Source of the DNA: Stutzerimonas stutzeri
GTDB lineage: Bacteria > Pseudomonadota > Gammaproteobacteria > Pseudomonadales > Pseudomonadaceae
Reading direction: 5' to 3'
NCBI RefSeq assembly: GCF_019090095.1
Contig: NZ_JAGQFP010000004.1
Coordinates: 62,001 to 126,000, forward strand
DNA: 64,000 bases
The position numbers were made by a program, and so were the translations under genes. This document shows positions 6,944-15,385 of this stretch, in pieces. Position 1 is the first letter of the stretch, and the number at the start of each line of letters is the position of its first letter. Below the pieces are notes generated by a model. The model searched no databases and had not been told where the DNA came from. It saw nothing but the letters and a program-made list of their open reading frames with translations.

Positions 6944-8920
6944 ATGCTGAATACACTTCTTCCCATCCTGCTGTTCGCCGCCCTCGGGCTTGCCGTACTC
7001 GGCGCAGGCAGGCGCTTCGCCATGTGGCGCCGCGGTCGCCCTTCCAAGGTCAACTGGCTCGGTGGTCTCATGGCCATGCCGCGACGCTACCTGGTGGATC
7101 TGCACCATGTGGTCGAGCGCGACAAATACATGTCCAAGACCCACGTCGCGACAGCGGGCGGCTTCGTCCTGGCGGCGTTGCTGGCCATCGTCGTGCATGG
7201 CTTCGGTCTGCAGAACCGGATTCTCGGCTTCGCCCTGCTGGCGGCCTGCGTGCTGATGTTCGTCGGTGCGTTGTTCGTCGCCAAGCGCCGCCGCAATCCG
7301 CCGGCACGGCTGTCGAAAGGCCCGTGGATGCGCCTTCCGAAAAGCCTGCTGATGTTCTCGTTCAGCTTCTTCATCGCCACTCTGCCGGTCGCAGGCATTC
7401 TACCGGAGAACTTCGGCGGCTGGATCCTGGCCGTCGTCCTGGCACTCGGTGTGGCTTGGGGCGTGTCTGAAATGTTCTTCGGCATGACCTGGGGCGGGCC
7501 GATGAAGCATGCCTTCGCCGGTGCCCTGCACCTGGCCTGGCACCGTCGTCCGGAGCGCTTCCGCACGCCGCACAACGCCAGTGCCGCTCGTTCCAGCGGC
7601 CTCAAGGCACTGGATCTGAGCGACCCGAACGCACCGCTGGGCGTGGAAAAACCCAAGGACTTCACCTGGAACCAGCTGCTCGGCTTCGACGCCTGCGTGC
7701 AGTGCGGTCGTTGCGAAGCAGCCTGCCCGGCCTTCGCCGCCGGCCAGCCGCTGAACCCGAAGAAGCTGATCCAGGACATGGTCGTCGGCCTCGCCGGTGG
7801 CAGTGACAAAGGCTACTTCGGCAGCCCCTACCCCGGCATTCCGGTCGGTGAGCATGGCGGCAACCCGCACCAGCCCATCGTCTTCGCCGAAGGCAAGGGC
7901 CTGGTCGAAGCGGAAACGCTGTGGTCCTGCACCACCTGCCGCGCCTGCGTCGAGGAGTGCCCGATGATGATCGAGCACGTCGATGCCATCGTCGACATGC
8001 GCCGCCACCTCACGCTGGAAAAGGGTGCGACGCCGAACAAGGGCGCCGAGGTGCTGGACAACCTGATCGCCACCGACAACCCGGGCGGCTTCGCCCCCGG
8101 TGGTCGCCTCAACTGGGCGGCCGACCTGAACCTGCCGCTGATGAGCGAGAAGAAACAGGCCGACGTACTGTTCTGGGTGGGTGACGGTGCCTTCGACATG
8201 CGTAACCAGCGCACCCTGCGCGCCTTCGTCAAGGTGCTCAAGGCCGCCGACGTCGACTTCGCCGTACTCGGCCTGGAAGAGCGTGACAGTGGTGACGTGG
8301 CACGCCGCCTCGGTGACGAAGCGACCTTCCAGGCTTTGGCCAAACGCAACATCGAGACCCTGGCCAAGTACCGCTTCAACAAGATCGTCAGCTGCGATCC
8401 GCACAGCTTCCACGTGCTGAAGAACGAATACGGCGCGCTGGGTGGCGAATACCTGGTGCTGCACCACAGCACCTACATGGAAGAGCTGATCAGCGGGCAG
8501 AAGCTCAGCCTGGGTCAGCACAAAGGTGGCAGTGTGACCTATCACGACCCTTGCTACCTGGGCCGCTACAACGGCGAGTACGAAGCCCCGCGCAGCGTGC
8601 TCAAGGCCATCGGCATCGAGGTCAAGGAAATGGAGCGTTCCGGCTTCCGTTCGCGCTGCTGCGGCGGTGGTGGCGGTGCCCCGATCACCGATATTCCCGG
8701 CAAGCAGCGGATCCCCGACATGCGCATGGGCGATATCAAGGAGACGGGTGCCGAACTGGTGGCCGTGGGCTGCCCACAGTGCACCGCGATGCTCGAAGGC
8801 GTGGTCGAACCGCGGCCGCAGATCAAGGACATCGCCGAGCTGGTCGCCGACGTATTGCTGGAGACACCCGCCCCGGCAAAAAGGGCCGCGGCCAAGCCTG
8901 AAGCCCTGGAGGTGCACTGA
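6944..8920 (+). CDS. dgcB: Membrane iron-sulfur oxidoreductase DgcB
   Basis: A 658-residue partner of DgcA. Order: N-terminal hydrophobic helix (LPILLFAALGLAVLGAG), then three or four further membrane segments up to about residue 185, two [4Fe-4S] motifs (CVQCGRCEAACP from Cys251 and CTTCRACVEECP from Cys329), and a C-terminal HdrD/GlpC-type Cys-rich region (HDPCYLGRYNGEY, then CCGGGGG near 572 and GCPQC). This layout fits electron transfer from flavin or ETF to membrane quinone. GGGTGAG precedes the ATG. Its stop shares one base with the ETF alpha start (TGATG), so translation is probably coupled. Confidence 0.95.
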   Translation: MLNTLLPILLFAALGLAVLGAGRRFAMWRRGRPSKVNWLGGLMAMPRRYLVDLHHVVERDKYMSKTHVATAGGFVLAALLAIVVHGFGLQNRILGFALLAACVLMFVGALFVAKRRRNPPARLSKGPWMRLPKSLLMFSFSFFIATLPVAGILPENFGGWILAVVLALGVAWGVSEMFFGMTWGGPMKHAFAGALHLAWHRRPERFRTPHNASAARSSGLKALDLSDPNAPLGVEKPKDFTWNQLLGFDACVQCGRCEAACPAFAAGQPLNPKKLIQDMVVGLAGGSDKGYFGSPYPGIPVGEHGGNPHQPIVFAEGKGLVEAETLWSCTTCRACVEECPMMIEHVDAIVDMRRHLTLEKGATPNKGAEVLDNLIATDNPGGFAPGGRLNWAADLNLPLMSEKKQADVLFWVGDGAFDMRNQRTLRAFVKVLKAADVDFAVLGLEERDSGDVARRLGDEATFQALAKRNIETLAKYRFNKIVSCDPHSFHVLKNEYGALGGEYLVLHHSTYMEELISGQKLSLGQHKGGSVTYHDPCYLGRYNGEYEAPRSVLKAIGIEVKEMERSGFRSRCCGGGGGAPITDIPGKQRIPDMRMGDIKETGAELVAVGCPQCTAMLEGVVEPRPQIKDIAELVADVLLETPAPAKRAAAKPEALEVH

Positions 8921-10143
8921 TGAGCGACATTATCCGCCGCGACCCACGCGCCGAGTGGATCGCCCGCAACCGCTTGCATCCGTTGCACGCCGCCATGCAG
9001 AAGGCCGAAACCAGCTGGATGGGACCCAACGGCATCATCCGCAAGAACCCGCACGCGGTCGGCTTCATCGGCCCCAACGGTATCAAGCGCATCGACCGCA
9101 GCGGCGCCCAGCAAGGCGGCAGCGCCAAGCGCAGCGCCGCCAGCGTTGAGGTTCAACTACCGTTGCATGTGGTCGAGCAACCGGCCTTCTACATTGCCGT
9201 GGTGCCGGACATGGTCGGTGGCCGCCTGAGCAGCCACGACAAGGACCTGCTCGGCCTGGCCAACAAGCTGGCCGGTGACGCGGGCGCCGTGGTTGCCGTG
9301 GTCTTTGGCGAATACAAGGAAACCGCCTTCGACACCGCCGGTGTCGACCGCCTGGTGCATATCGAGGGCGAGGCCTTCGACGGCTACGCGCCGGAAGCGC
9401 GAGTGCTGGCCCTCAGCGCGGTGGAAAGCCAGCTGGCGCCACGTCACTGGTTGCTGCCGGACAGCCGCACCGGTGGTGGCGAGCTCGGCCGACGCCTCGG
9501 TGCCAAACTCGGCGAGCGCCCGGCTACCCGCGTCTGGCAGGTTGCCGACGGCCAGTGCATTGGCCGTGCCGGTGCCGGCCAGCAGGACCTGGTACGCAAG
9601 GCGCCGCGCCTGATTCTGGCTGCCGTCGAATGTGCCGATCCGGTCAGCGATACCCGCCACGAAGTACGCCCGCTGGCGCTCGACAACCCGATCACCCGCT
9701 GCCTGCCCCGTATCGAAGACCTCGGCGCGGTGGCGGTCGACCCGGCGCTTATCCCCATGGCCGAAGCCGAGTTCATTCTCTCCGGCGGTAACGGGGTCAA
9801 GGACTGGGCGCTGTTCCACCAGGCCGCCGAAGCACTCGGCGCGACCGAAGGCGCTTCGCGGGTAGCGGTGGACGACGGCTTCATGCCGCGCGATCGCCAG
9901 GTCGGTGCCACCGGCACCTGGGTCACTGCACGGGTATATCTGGCCGTCGGGATCTCCGGCGCCATCCAGCACCTGCAGGGCATCGGTGCCTGCGACAAGG
10001 TCGTGGCGGTGAACATGGATCCGGGCTGCGACATGATCAAGCGCGCCGACCTGGCGGTGATCGGCAACTCCACCGAGATCCTCGCTGCGCTGATCGAGCT
10101 GGCCAACCAATACCGCCAAGGAGGCGCGCGTGATGCGGCATGA
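8920..10143 (+). CDS. etfA: Electron transfer flavoprotein, alpha subunit (dgc-linked)
   Basis: A 407-residue ETF alpha. The C-terminal FAD domain has the family pattern VGATGTWVTARVYLAVGISG, then AIQHLQGIGACDKVVAVN and IKRADLAVIGN. Ordinary ETF alpha is about 310-320 residues; here roughly 75 extra N-terminal residues (RDPRAEWIARNRLHPLHAAM, then two GPNGI-containing repeats) precede the normal fold. With the beta subunit it should carry electrons between DgcA and DgcB or the quinone pool. It overlaps dgcB by one base. Confidence 0.93.
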   Translation: MSDIIRRDPRAEWIARNRLHPLHAAMQKAETSWMGPNGIIRKNPHAVGFIGPNGIKRIDRSGAQQGGSAKRSAASVEVQLPLHVVEQPAFYIAVVPDMVGGRLSSHDKDLLGLANKLAGDAGAVVAVVFGEYKETAFDTAGVDRLVHIEGEAFDGYAPEARVLALSAVESQLAPRHWLLPDSRTGGGELGRRLGAKLGERPATRVWQVADGQCIGRAGAGQQDLVRKAPRLILAAVECADPVSDTRHEVRPLALDNPITRCLPRIEDLGAVAVDPALIPMAEAEFILSGGNGVKDWALFHQAAEALGATEGASRVAVDDGFMPRDRQVGATGTWVTARVYLAVGISGAIQHLQGIGACDKVVAVNMDPGCDMIKRADLAVIGNSTEILAALIELANQYRQGGARDAA

Positions 10144-10165
10144 ACAGCGGGCTCACGACAAACCC

Positions 10166-10246
10166 GTAGGGTGGATGAAGTGTCATTCATCCACCGGGAA
10201 AGACTGCACATTGATGGCGGAAGAAAAGAGCGTCTTCCACCTTACG
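10166..10246. repeat. GTAGGGTGGA-type palindromic element between ETF genes
   Basis: Outer ends GTAGGGTGGA and TCCACCTTAC face each other, with an inner GTGGATGAA / TTCATCCAC hairpin. It belongs to the same palindrome family as the array downstream of betA and the elements near 34.0, 35.6 and 42.8 kb. It sits inside what should be one operon, between etfA and etfB. Confidence 0.8.
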
Positions 10247-10256
10247 GAGTCGCGCC

Positions 10257-11030
10257 ATGACTGACCTGAATATCATTGCCCTGGTCTCGGTCGGCGCCCA
10301 CCCGACCTCGGGCCGTCCCCGTCGCGCCGAGCAGGATGCCCGCGCCGTCGAGCTCGGCTTGCGCCTGGCGGGCGACCGCTTGCAGCTGCTGCACGCCGGC
10401 GACCCGCAGGAAGAGGCCCTGCGCGGCTATCTGGGCATGGGCCTGAGCGAGATGACGGTGCTCGAGCAACCCAGCCACTGCGATGCGCTACCGCTGCTGA
10501 ACAACTACCTGCACGATGCCGGCGCCCATCTGGTGCTGACCGGCAGCCAGGCGGAAACCGGTGAGGGATCCGGGCTGCTGCCCTACCTGTTGGCCGAGCG
10601 CCTGGGCTGGCCCCTGGTGGTCGGGCTGGCCGAGGTGGAGAAGGTCGAGAACGGCGTGGCCCAGGTACTGCAAGCCCTGCCCCGCGGCCAGCGTCGCCGG
10701 CTGAAGGTTCGGCTGCCGTTCGTCGCCAGTGTGGACAATGCGGCGCCGACGGCACGCCAAAGCGCCTTTGGCCCTGCCCGCCGTGGCGAGCTGCGCGCCG
10801 AGGATGTCGCCGTCATCGAGGATGTACTGCTGGATGAAGCACAACTGCAGCCGGCGCGACCACGTCCCAAGCGGCTCAAGGTGATCAAGGCCAAGACCGG
10901 TGCCGAACGGATGAAGGCGGCGACCGCCAAGGCCTCTGGCGGCGGTGGGCAAGTGCTTCAAGACGTCTCGCCGCAAGCCGGCGCCGAGGCTATCTTCAAA
11001 CTACTGCGGGACGAAGGCGTGCTGCGCTGA
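10257..11030 (+). CDS. etfB: Electron transfer flavoprotein, beta subunit (dgc-linked)
   Basis: A 257-residue ETF beta-family protein: an N-terminal alpha/beta nucleotide-binding fold (IIALVSVGAHPTSGRPRRAE), the LVLTGSQAETGEGSGLLPYL segment, where canonical ETF beta has the adenosine-binding motif, and RLPFVASVDNAAP. The C-terminal arm (about 210-257, KVIKAKTGAERMKAAT and on) is the helical arm that in ETFs contacts redox partners. It follows etfA after 113 bases containing a palindromic element. ACGGAG lies upstream of the ATG. The divergent sequence suggests a dedicated partner of DgcAB rather than the housekeeping ETF. Confidence 0.9.
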   Translation: MTDLNIIALVSVGAHPTSGRPRRAEQDARAVELGLRLAGDRLQLLHAGDPQEEALRGYLGMGLSEMTVLEQPSHCDALPLLNNYLHDAGAHLVLTGSQAETGEGSGLLPYLLAERLGWPLVVGLAEVEKVENGVAQVLQALPRGQRRRLKVRLPFVASVDNAAPTARQSAFGPARRGELRAEDVAVIEDVLLDEAQLQPARPRPKRLKVIKAKTGAERMKAATAKASGGGGQVLQDVSPQAGAEAIFKLLRDEGVLR

Positions 11031-11074
11031 GCGTAGCGCCGCCTCGTTCATCGAAGCCAAAGGGAGCTAACACG

Positions 11075-11323
11075 ATGATGCATGCCGATCTGATCGACCA
11101 GGACGATTTCCGTGATCGCCTCGTCGCACTGGGCTTTGAGATCCCCATTGGCGCCACCGCCGAACAAGCCTGTGAACGCGCCGTCGTTGGCCTGTCGCAG
11201 GAACGCGCCCAGGCGCTACGCCGCCTGGTCGAGGAATTGCTCGGTGGCTCCGCTACCCTGCTGCCCGCCGTGCGCGAGGCCATCAGCCGGAACCTGCTTC
11301 CAGCCCTGGTACGCGCCAACTAA
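11075..11323 (+). CDS. Small conserved-looking protein ending the dgc-etf operon
   Basis: An 82-residue acidic protein with no Cys, signal peptide or membrane segment. AAAGGGAG lies 8 bases before the first of two adjacent ATGs. It is 44 bases downstream of etfB on the same strand and ahead of the terminator, so it belongs to the operon. Predicted mostly helical (ERAVVGLSQERAQALRRLVE). I do not recognise the family. Good ribosome site, operon position and ordinary codon use support a real gene. Confidence 0.7.
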   Translation: MMHADLIDQDDFRDRLVALGFEIPIGATAEQACERAVVGLSQERAQALRRLVEELLGGSATLLPAVREAISRNLLPALVRAN

Positions 11324-11331
11324 ACCCCGCC

Positions 11332-11368
11332 GCTGCCTGTGATACCGCCCGGCGAGATCACAGGCAGC
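11332..11368 (+). other. Perfect 12-bp stem-loop after the dgc-etf operon
   Basis: GCTGCCTGTGAT (11332-11343) pairs perfectly with ATCACAGGCAGC (11357-11368), loop 13 bases, eight bases after the small-protein stop. No T-run follows. It may be a 3' mRNA-stabilising hairpin ahead of the true terminator. Confidence 0.6.
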
Positions 11369-11424
11369 GTGCCCCCAGTCGAACCCACGCAACCCGAGTG
11401 GCTGTCGCAAACGCCGCAAAGCGC

Positions 11425-11462
11425 AAAAAAAAAAGGTGGATGACACCGTCATCCACCTTTTT
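11425..11462. terminator. Bidirectional terminator between the dgc-etf operon and gbdR
   Basis: A perfect 10-bp stem GGTGGATGAC / GTCATCCACC with 3-base loop, flanked by ten A on the left and five T on the right, works for both converging transcripts. The stem sequence is the same GGTGGATGAC core seen in the dispersed GTAGGGTGGA palindromes. Confidence 0.92.
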
Positions 11463-11482
11463 CGAGCAGGCTGTGAGCGACG

Positions 11483-12580
11483 TCAGACGCGCACGCTGGC
11501 AAAGGTCGACTCACCCTGGGCACGCTGCAACGCCGCAACGGTGGCCGGATTCCTGCTGGCATCATCGGGACGCGGTATCAACGCAACCACCTGCGCCGAT
11601 TGCTGGCCCGAGCGCTCATCACGCGGCGGGATACCGAAGAACTCGCGGTAGCACTTGGAGAAATGCGGAGTCGAAACGAAGCCGCAGACCGAAGCCACCT
11701 CGATGATCGACATTGGCGTCTGCTTGAGCAGCTGACGCGCACGGATCAACCGCAACTTGAGGTAATAGCGCGACGGCGAGCAATGCAGGTATTTCTGGAA
11801 CAGCCGCTCGAGCTGGCGCCGGGACACGTTGACGTAGCAGGCCAGTTCGTCGAGGTCGATCAGCTCTTCGAGGTTGGCCTCCATCAGGGCGACGATTTCC
11901 AGCAGCTTCGGCTGGTTGGTGCCCAGCATGTGCTTGAGTGGCACGCGCTGCAGATCCTGCTCGCTGCGGATGCGCTCGTACATGAACATGTCGGAGATGG
12001 CCGCGGCCAGTTCACGCCCGTGTCGGGCGCCGATCAGCTGCAGCATCAGGTCCATGGGCGCAGTACCGCCGGACGCCGTGTGGCGATTGCGATCGATGGA
12101 GAACAACCGGGGGGTGACGGAGGTGCGCGGGAAGGCTTCCTGCATCGCGGCCAGGCACTCCCAATGCACGCTGCAGTCATAGCCGTCGAGCAGACCGGCC
12201 TTGGCCAGCGCCCAGCTGCCAGTGCATACCGCACCCAGCTGGCGCCCATGACGGGCTTGAACCTGCAACCAGTGCAGATGTTCGCGGGTGACGCTGCGCT
12301 GAATGTCCACGCCACCGCAAACGATCACGCTGTCCAGGCTGGGCGCATTGTCGAAGCCGGCATCCGGCGTGATCTGCAAGCCGTCGCTGGCGGTCACTGG
12401 CTGCCCCGTCTGGGTCACGGTGAACCAGCGGTAGAGCTCTTTGCCTGACAGCTGATTGGCCATCCGCAGTGGCTCCACGGCGGAGGCCAGGGAGATCAGG
12501 GTGAAATTATCCAACAGCAGAAAGCCGATGGTCTGTGGGAGCCGATTTGGGGGCTGCGACCCGGGATTGATCTGTGACAA
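11483..12580 (-). CDS. gbdR: AraC-family choline/betaine catabolism activator GbdR
   Basis: A 365-residue activator of the GATase1-like AraC group. N-terminal DJ-1/PfpI-like sensor domain (about 17-190: TIGFLLLDNFTLISLASAVE, SVIVCGGVDIQ, AVCTGSWALAKAGLLDG), C-terminal double helix-turn-helix (about 230-330: DLDELACYVNVSRRQLERLF and SIIEVASVCGFVSTPHFSKC). In P. aeruginosa GbdR responds to glycine betaine and dimethylglycine and activates gbcAB, dgcAB, sox, cbc and sdaB genes, which matches the neighbours here. It lies downstream of sdaB on the same strand with 395 bases between, so it probably has its own promoter. Confidence 0.96.
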   Translation of the reverse strand: MSQINPGSQPPNRLPQTIGFLLLDNFTLISLASAVEPLRMANQLSGKELYRWFTVTQTGQPVTASDGLQITPDAGFDNAPSLDSVIVCGGVDIQRSVTREHLHWLQVQARHGRQLGAVCTGSWALAKAGLLDGYDCSVHWECLAAMQEAFPRTSVTPRLFSIDRNRHTASGGTAPMDLMLQLIGARHGRELAAAISDMFMYERIRSEQDLQRVPLKHMLGTNQPKLLEIVALMEANLEELIDLDELACYVNVSRRQLERLFQKYLHCSPSRYYLKLRLIRARQLLKQTPMSIIEVASVCGFVSTPHFSKCYREFFGIPPRDERSGQQSAQVVALIPRPDDASRNPATVAALQRAQGESTFASVRV

Positions 12581-12975
12581 AGGCGGACCCTCACGCTAGG
12601 CATTTCTCGTGAGCCTTCGACGAGGCTCTTTTTCTTGTGTATCCGACGCTCGGGGGCGCCGGCTCATGCGTATATCAAGGCAAACAACATGCCTATTTTG
12701 AATGCTCGTTCAATAAAACCTCCGTACAGACTGAAACGCCCGCAACATAAGGCTTTCAAGCAGCGGAACGAGCATTTGAACGCCGGGGAGTTACCCTGCG
12801 GTGGGCAGTTTCGTAGCAGTGTCAGCACTGCCTATCGGTGTAAACCACGCACTGTCACGCGAGGGTAACAAGGCTGGGTAACAGCCTGGGTAACGAACAC
12901 CCAACAGGACCGCTTGCGTTCGGTGAAAACGCACCACGGACAAGCACCGTAACGGTCCTGCTGCACGACTTCGGC
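12581..12975. promoter_or_regulatory. Intergenic region upstream of gbdR with repeats
   Basis: No gene seen. Relatively AT-rich around 12.65-12.78 kb. AATGCTCGTTC (12701-12711) is an exact inverted copy of GAACGAGCATT (12766-12776); the left copy is inside TTGAA-N6-TTCAA. GGGTAAC occurs three times at 12863, 12876 and 12888 (12-13 base spacing), with an inverted GTTACCC near 12789. CAGGACCG (12905) pairs with CGGTCCTG (12953), a possible end-of-sdaB hairpin. These are plausible control sites for gbdR, but no factor can be assigned from sequence alone. Confidence 0.5.
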
Positions 12976-14352
12976 TCAGCACTCGATCGCGCTGACCGCC
13001 AGGCCACCGCGAGAGGTTTCCTTGTACTTGTCGTGCATATCGGCGCCGGTATCGCGCATCGTGCGGATGACCCTATCCAGCGAGATGAAATGCTCGCCGT
13101 CGCCACGCAGCGCCATCTGCGCCGCGTTGATCGCCTTCATGGCGGCAATGGCGTTACGTTCGATGCAGGGCACTTGCACCAGGCCGCCTACCGGGTCACA
13201 GGTCAGACCCAGGTTATGCTCCAGCCCGATTTCCGCCGCGTTTTCGACCTGTTCGGGGGTAGCACCGAGCAACTCCGCGAGCCCGGCGGCAGCCATGGCA
13301 CAGGCGGAACCGACCTCGCCCTGGCAACCCACCTCGGCACCCGAGATCGAGGCGTTCTTCTTGCACAGGATGCCGATCGACGCGGCGGCGAGCAGGTAGT
13401 CGACTACGTCGTTGTCTGACGCTTCCGGGTGGAATTTCATGTAGTAGTGCAGCACCGCCGGGATGATCCCCGCCGCGCCATTGGTGGGCGCCGTGACCAT
13501 GCGCCCGCCCGCTGCGTTTTCCTCGTTGACCGCCAGGGCGAACAGGTTCACCCACTCCATGGCGCTCATGGTCGAACCGATGACGTTCGGCTTGCCCATC
13601 TCCAGCAGGTTCTGATGCAGTTTGGCGGCGCGCCGCCGGACTTTCAGCCCACCGGGCAATATGCCTTCGTGGCGCAGTCCGTTTGCGACGCACAGCTTCA
13701 TCGCCTCCCACAGGCGCAGCAGCCCCTGACGGATCTCCGCCTCGCTGCGCCAGGCCTTCTCATTGGCCATCATCAACTCGCTGACGCGCATACCGTGGCG
13801 CTTGCACAGCTCCAGCAGTTCGACGGCGTTGGAGAAGTCGTATGGCAGCTCCGTGTGATCCTGGTCCAACTGACCGGCCGCGGCCTGCTCGGCATTAACC
13901 ACGAACCCACCCCCGACGGAGTAATAGGTATCTTGGTACAGCTCCTCCGAGTGCCCATAGGCAATGAAGGTGACGGCGTTGGGGTGATACGGCAGGCTCT
14001 CCTCGAGCAGCAGCAGGTCCCGCGTCCAATCGAACTCGACCGGCCAGTGGCCGTCGAGTCGAAGCTGTCCGCTGGCGCGAAGCGCCGCGATGCGCGGGGC
14101 GATCTGCTCAGGGTCGATCAGGTCCGGGCGCTCGCCCATCAGCCCCATGATCACGGCGTTGTCGGTGCCATGCCCGACGCCGGTGGCCGACAGTGAGCCA
14201 TACAGGCGCACCTCGACACGCCAGACCCGCTCGAGCAGCTTGCGCTCGCGCAAGGCCTCGACGAATAGCACCCCGGCGAGCATGGGGCCAACCGTATGCG
14301 AGCTGGACGGCCCAATGCCGATTTTGAAAAGGTCGAATACGCTGATCGCCAC
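12976..14352 (-). CDS. sdaB: L-serine dehydratase (iron-sulfur type)
   Basis: Deaminates L-serine to pyruvate, the exit of glycine betaine carbon after sarcosine, glycine and serine. I choose the GTG start giving (M)[20 protein letters not shown], with GGAG 8 bases upstream; this yields 458 residues, the normal length. An open frame continues upstream but has no family similarity. Features: N-terminal beta domain ([16 protein letters not shown]), the glycine-rich [19 protein letters not shown] segment, and Cys residues for the [4Fe-4S] cluster ([33 protein letters not shown]). sdaB also sits beside gbdR and the cbc genes in P. aeruginosa. Confidence 0.95.
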   Translation of the reverse strand: MAISVFDLFKIGIGPSSSHTVGPMLAGVLFVEALRERKLLERVWRVEVRLYGSLSATGVGHGTDNAVIMGLMGERPDLIDPEQIAPRIAALRASGQLRLDGHWPVEFDWTRDLLLLEESLPYHPNAVTFIAYGHSEELYQDTYYSVGGGFVVNAEQAAAGQLDQDHTELPYDFSNAVELLELCKRHGMRVSELMMANEKAWRSEAEIRQGLLRLWEAMKLCVANGLRHEGILPGGLKVRRRAAKLHQNLLEMGKPNVIGSTMSAMEWVNLFALAVNEENAAGGRMVTAPTNGAAGIIPAVLHYYMKFHPEASDNDVVDYLLAAASIGILCKKNASISGAEVGCQGEVGSACAMAAAGLAELLGATPEQVENAAEIGLEHNLGLTCDPVGGLVQVPCIERNAIAAMKAINAAQMALRGDGEHFISLDRVIRTMRDTGADMHDKYKETSRGGLAVSAIEC

Positions 14353-15385
14353 GCTGAACACTCCACTGGATGCCCTGGAAACAGGCGCCATCATGGTGGT
14401 TTTGCGGAGCCATAGAAGTCTGGCACCGACGTAGCCATGCCCAAATCCGTCAGATTGCCCAACAAATGACCAATGAGTCGGCGGCCACCGCCAGCGCTCG
14501 AAACGGCTGCGCTCAGGGCGTTTGACCCGTCCAAAGATTGCCCGACGAGCTGGCAGTACCGGTATAGAGCCTGCCAAGGCCGAGACGCTCAGTCAGCACC
14601 CGGCAGATACCCGTAACTGGCGCGCGGCCAAAGCAGCTCACAGAACCTCGCCACAGCCGTCTTTCCATCACCTGCCTTCGTGTTCTTTCCGGCCAACGCC
14701 AGCGCGGCCGGCCGGACGCGACGAATAGATGCAGGCACGCGCCTGAACGCCACCCTGCATTCAGGGCGCGCCGCACACCCGTTGAATTTTTTTCATGAAG
14801 CGGTTAATGGCCACTCGCCATATTACTTAGCCAGCTCAGTAAAAACGCCAGGTCGTGGCCGAACAGCAAAAATGCACAGCGTGCAGATGATGAATTTTTT
14901 TCCGTCATGGCTTTTTAACGGCCCCATGTCGCCGTTCAGCATGTCAGCGTCGTAACTCGACAATTGCTGCCGACGCAGGGGGATATCGTTAATCCATCTT
15001 CCTCAGCCGCCAGGCAACGACGCTGGCCACTGGGAGCCTTGCGAGACTTAGCTGCAGCCGTCCCAAAACGACTGTACAAATAACAAGAACAGGTACCGGT
15101 TCCGCTCCGAAGAGAGCGACGACCACGATGAGCTTACTAGCACTGCCAAAGGATAGAAGCGGTTACGACGCTACGGTGATCAGCCTCGATGCCGAGCCGG
15201 CAAACGTGTGAGACGGGTATCGCTCTCGCTTGCACGCCTGCGGCCCGTCGAGCCACCGCGAAACCGCTTCCAGCCAAGAACATGCCAACCCCAAGCCATA
15301 ACCGTTGGCATAAGCCGGCGAGCGTTGCGAGACGCTGGCGGCCTCCGTTTAGCTGATCTGGATGTCTACCGAGGGTAATAGTCCC
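14353..15385. promoter_or_regulatory. 1-kb divergent intergenic region between sdaB and cbcV
   Basis: No convincing gene; the short open frames inside lack ribosome sites and family features. The part from about 14.76 to 14.95 kb is clearly AT-richer than its surroundings and contains GAATTTTTTTC twice, about 109 bases apart (near 14783 and 14892). Further right, TGTACAAATAAC near 15.07 kb could carry a -10-like TACAAAT for the rightward cbc operon. Both flanking transcription units are GbdR targets in P. aeruginosa, so shared activator sites are expected here. A small RNA cannot be excluded. Confidence 0.5.

Noticed and set aside
4672..7077. 801-residue open frame on the minus strand across dgcA
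   Set aside because: Antisense shadow of a well-identified gene; no family motifs and Val/His/Asp-rich composition typical of reversed GC-rich coding sequence.
14415..14435. Sigma-54-type TGGCAC promoter before sdaB
   Set aside because: TGGCACCGACGTAGCC lacks the TTGC element and points away from sdaB.
14680..14955. 91-residue plus-strand frame in the sdaB-cbcV gap
   Set aside because: No ribosome site, low-complexity look and no recognisable family; treated as non-coding.
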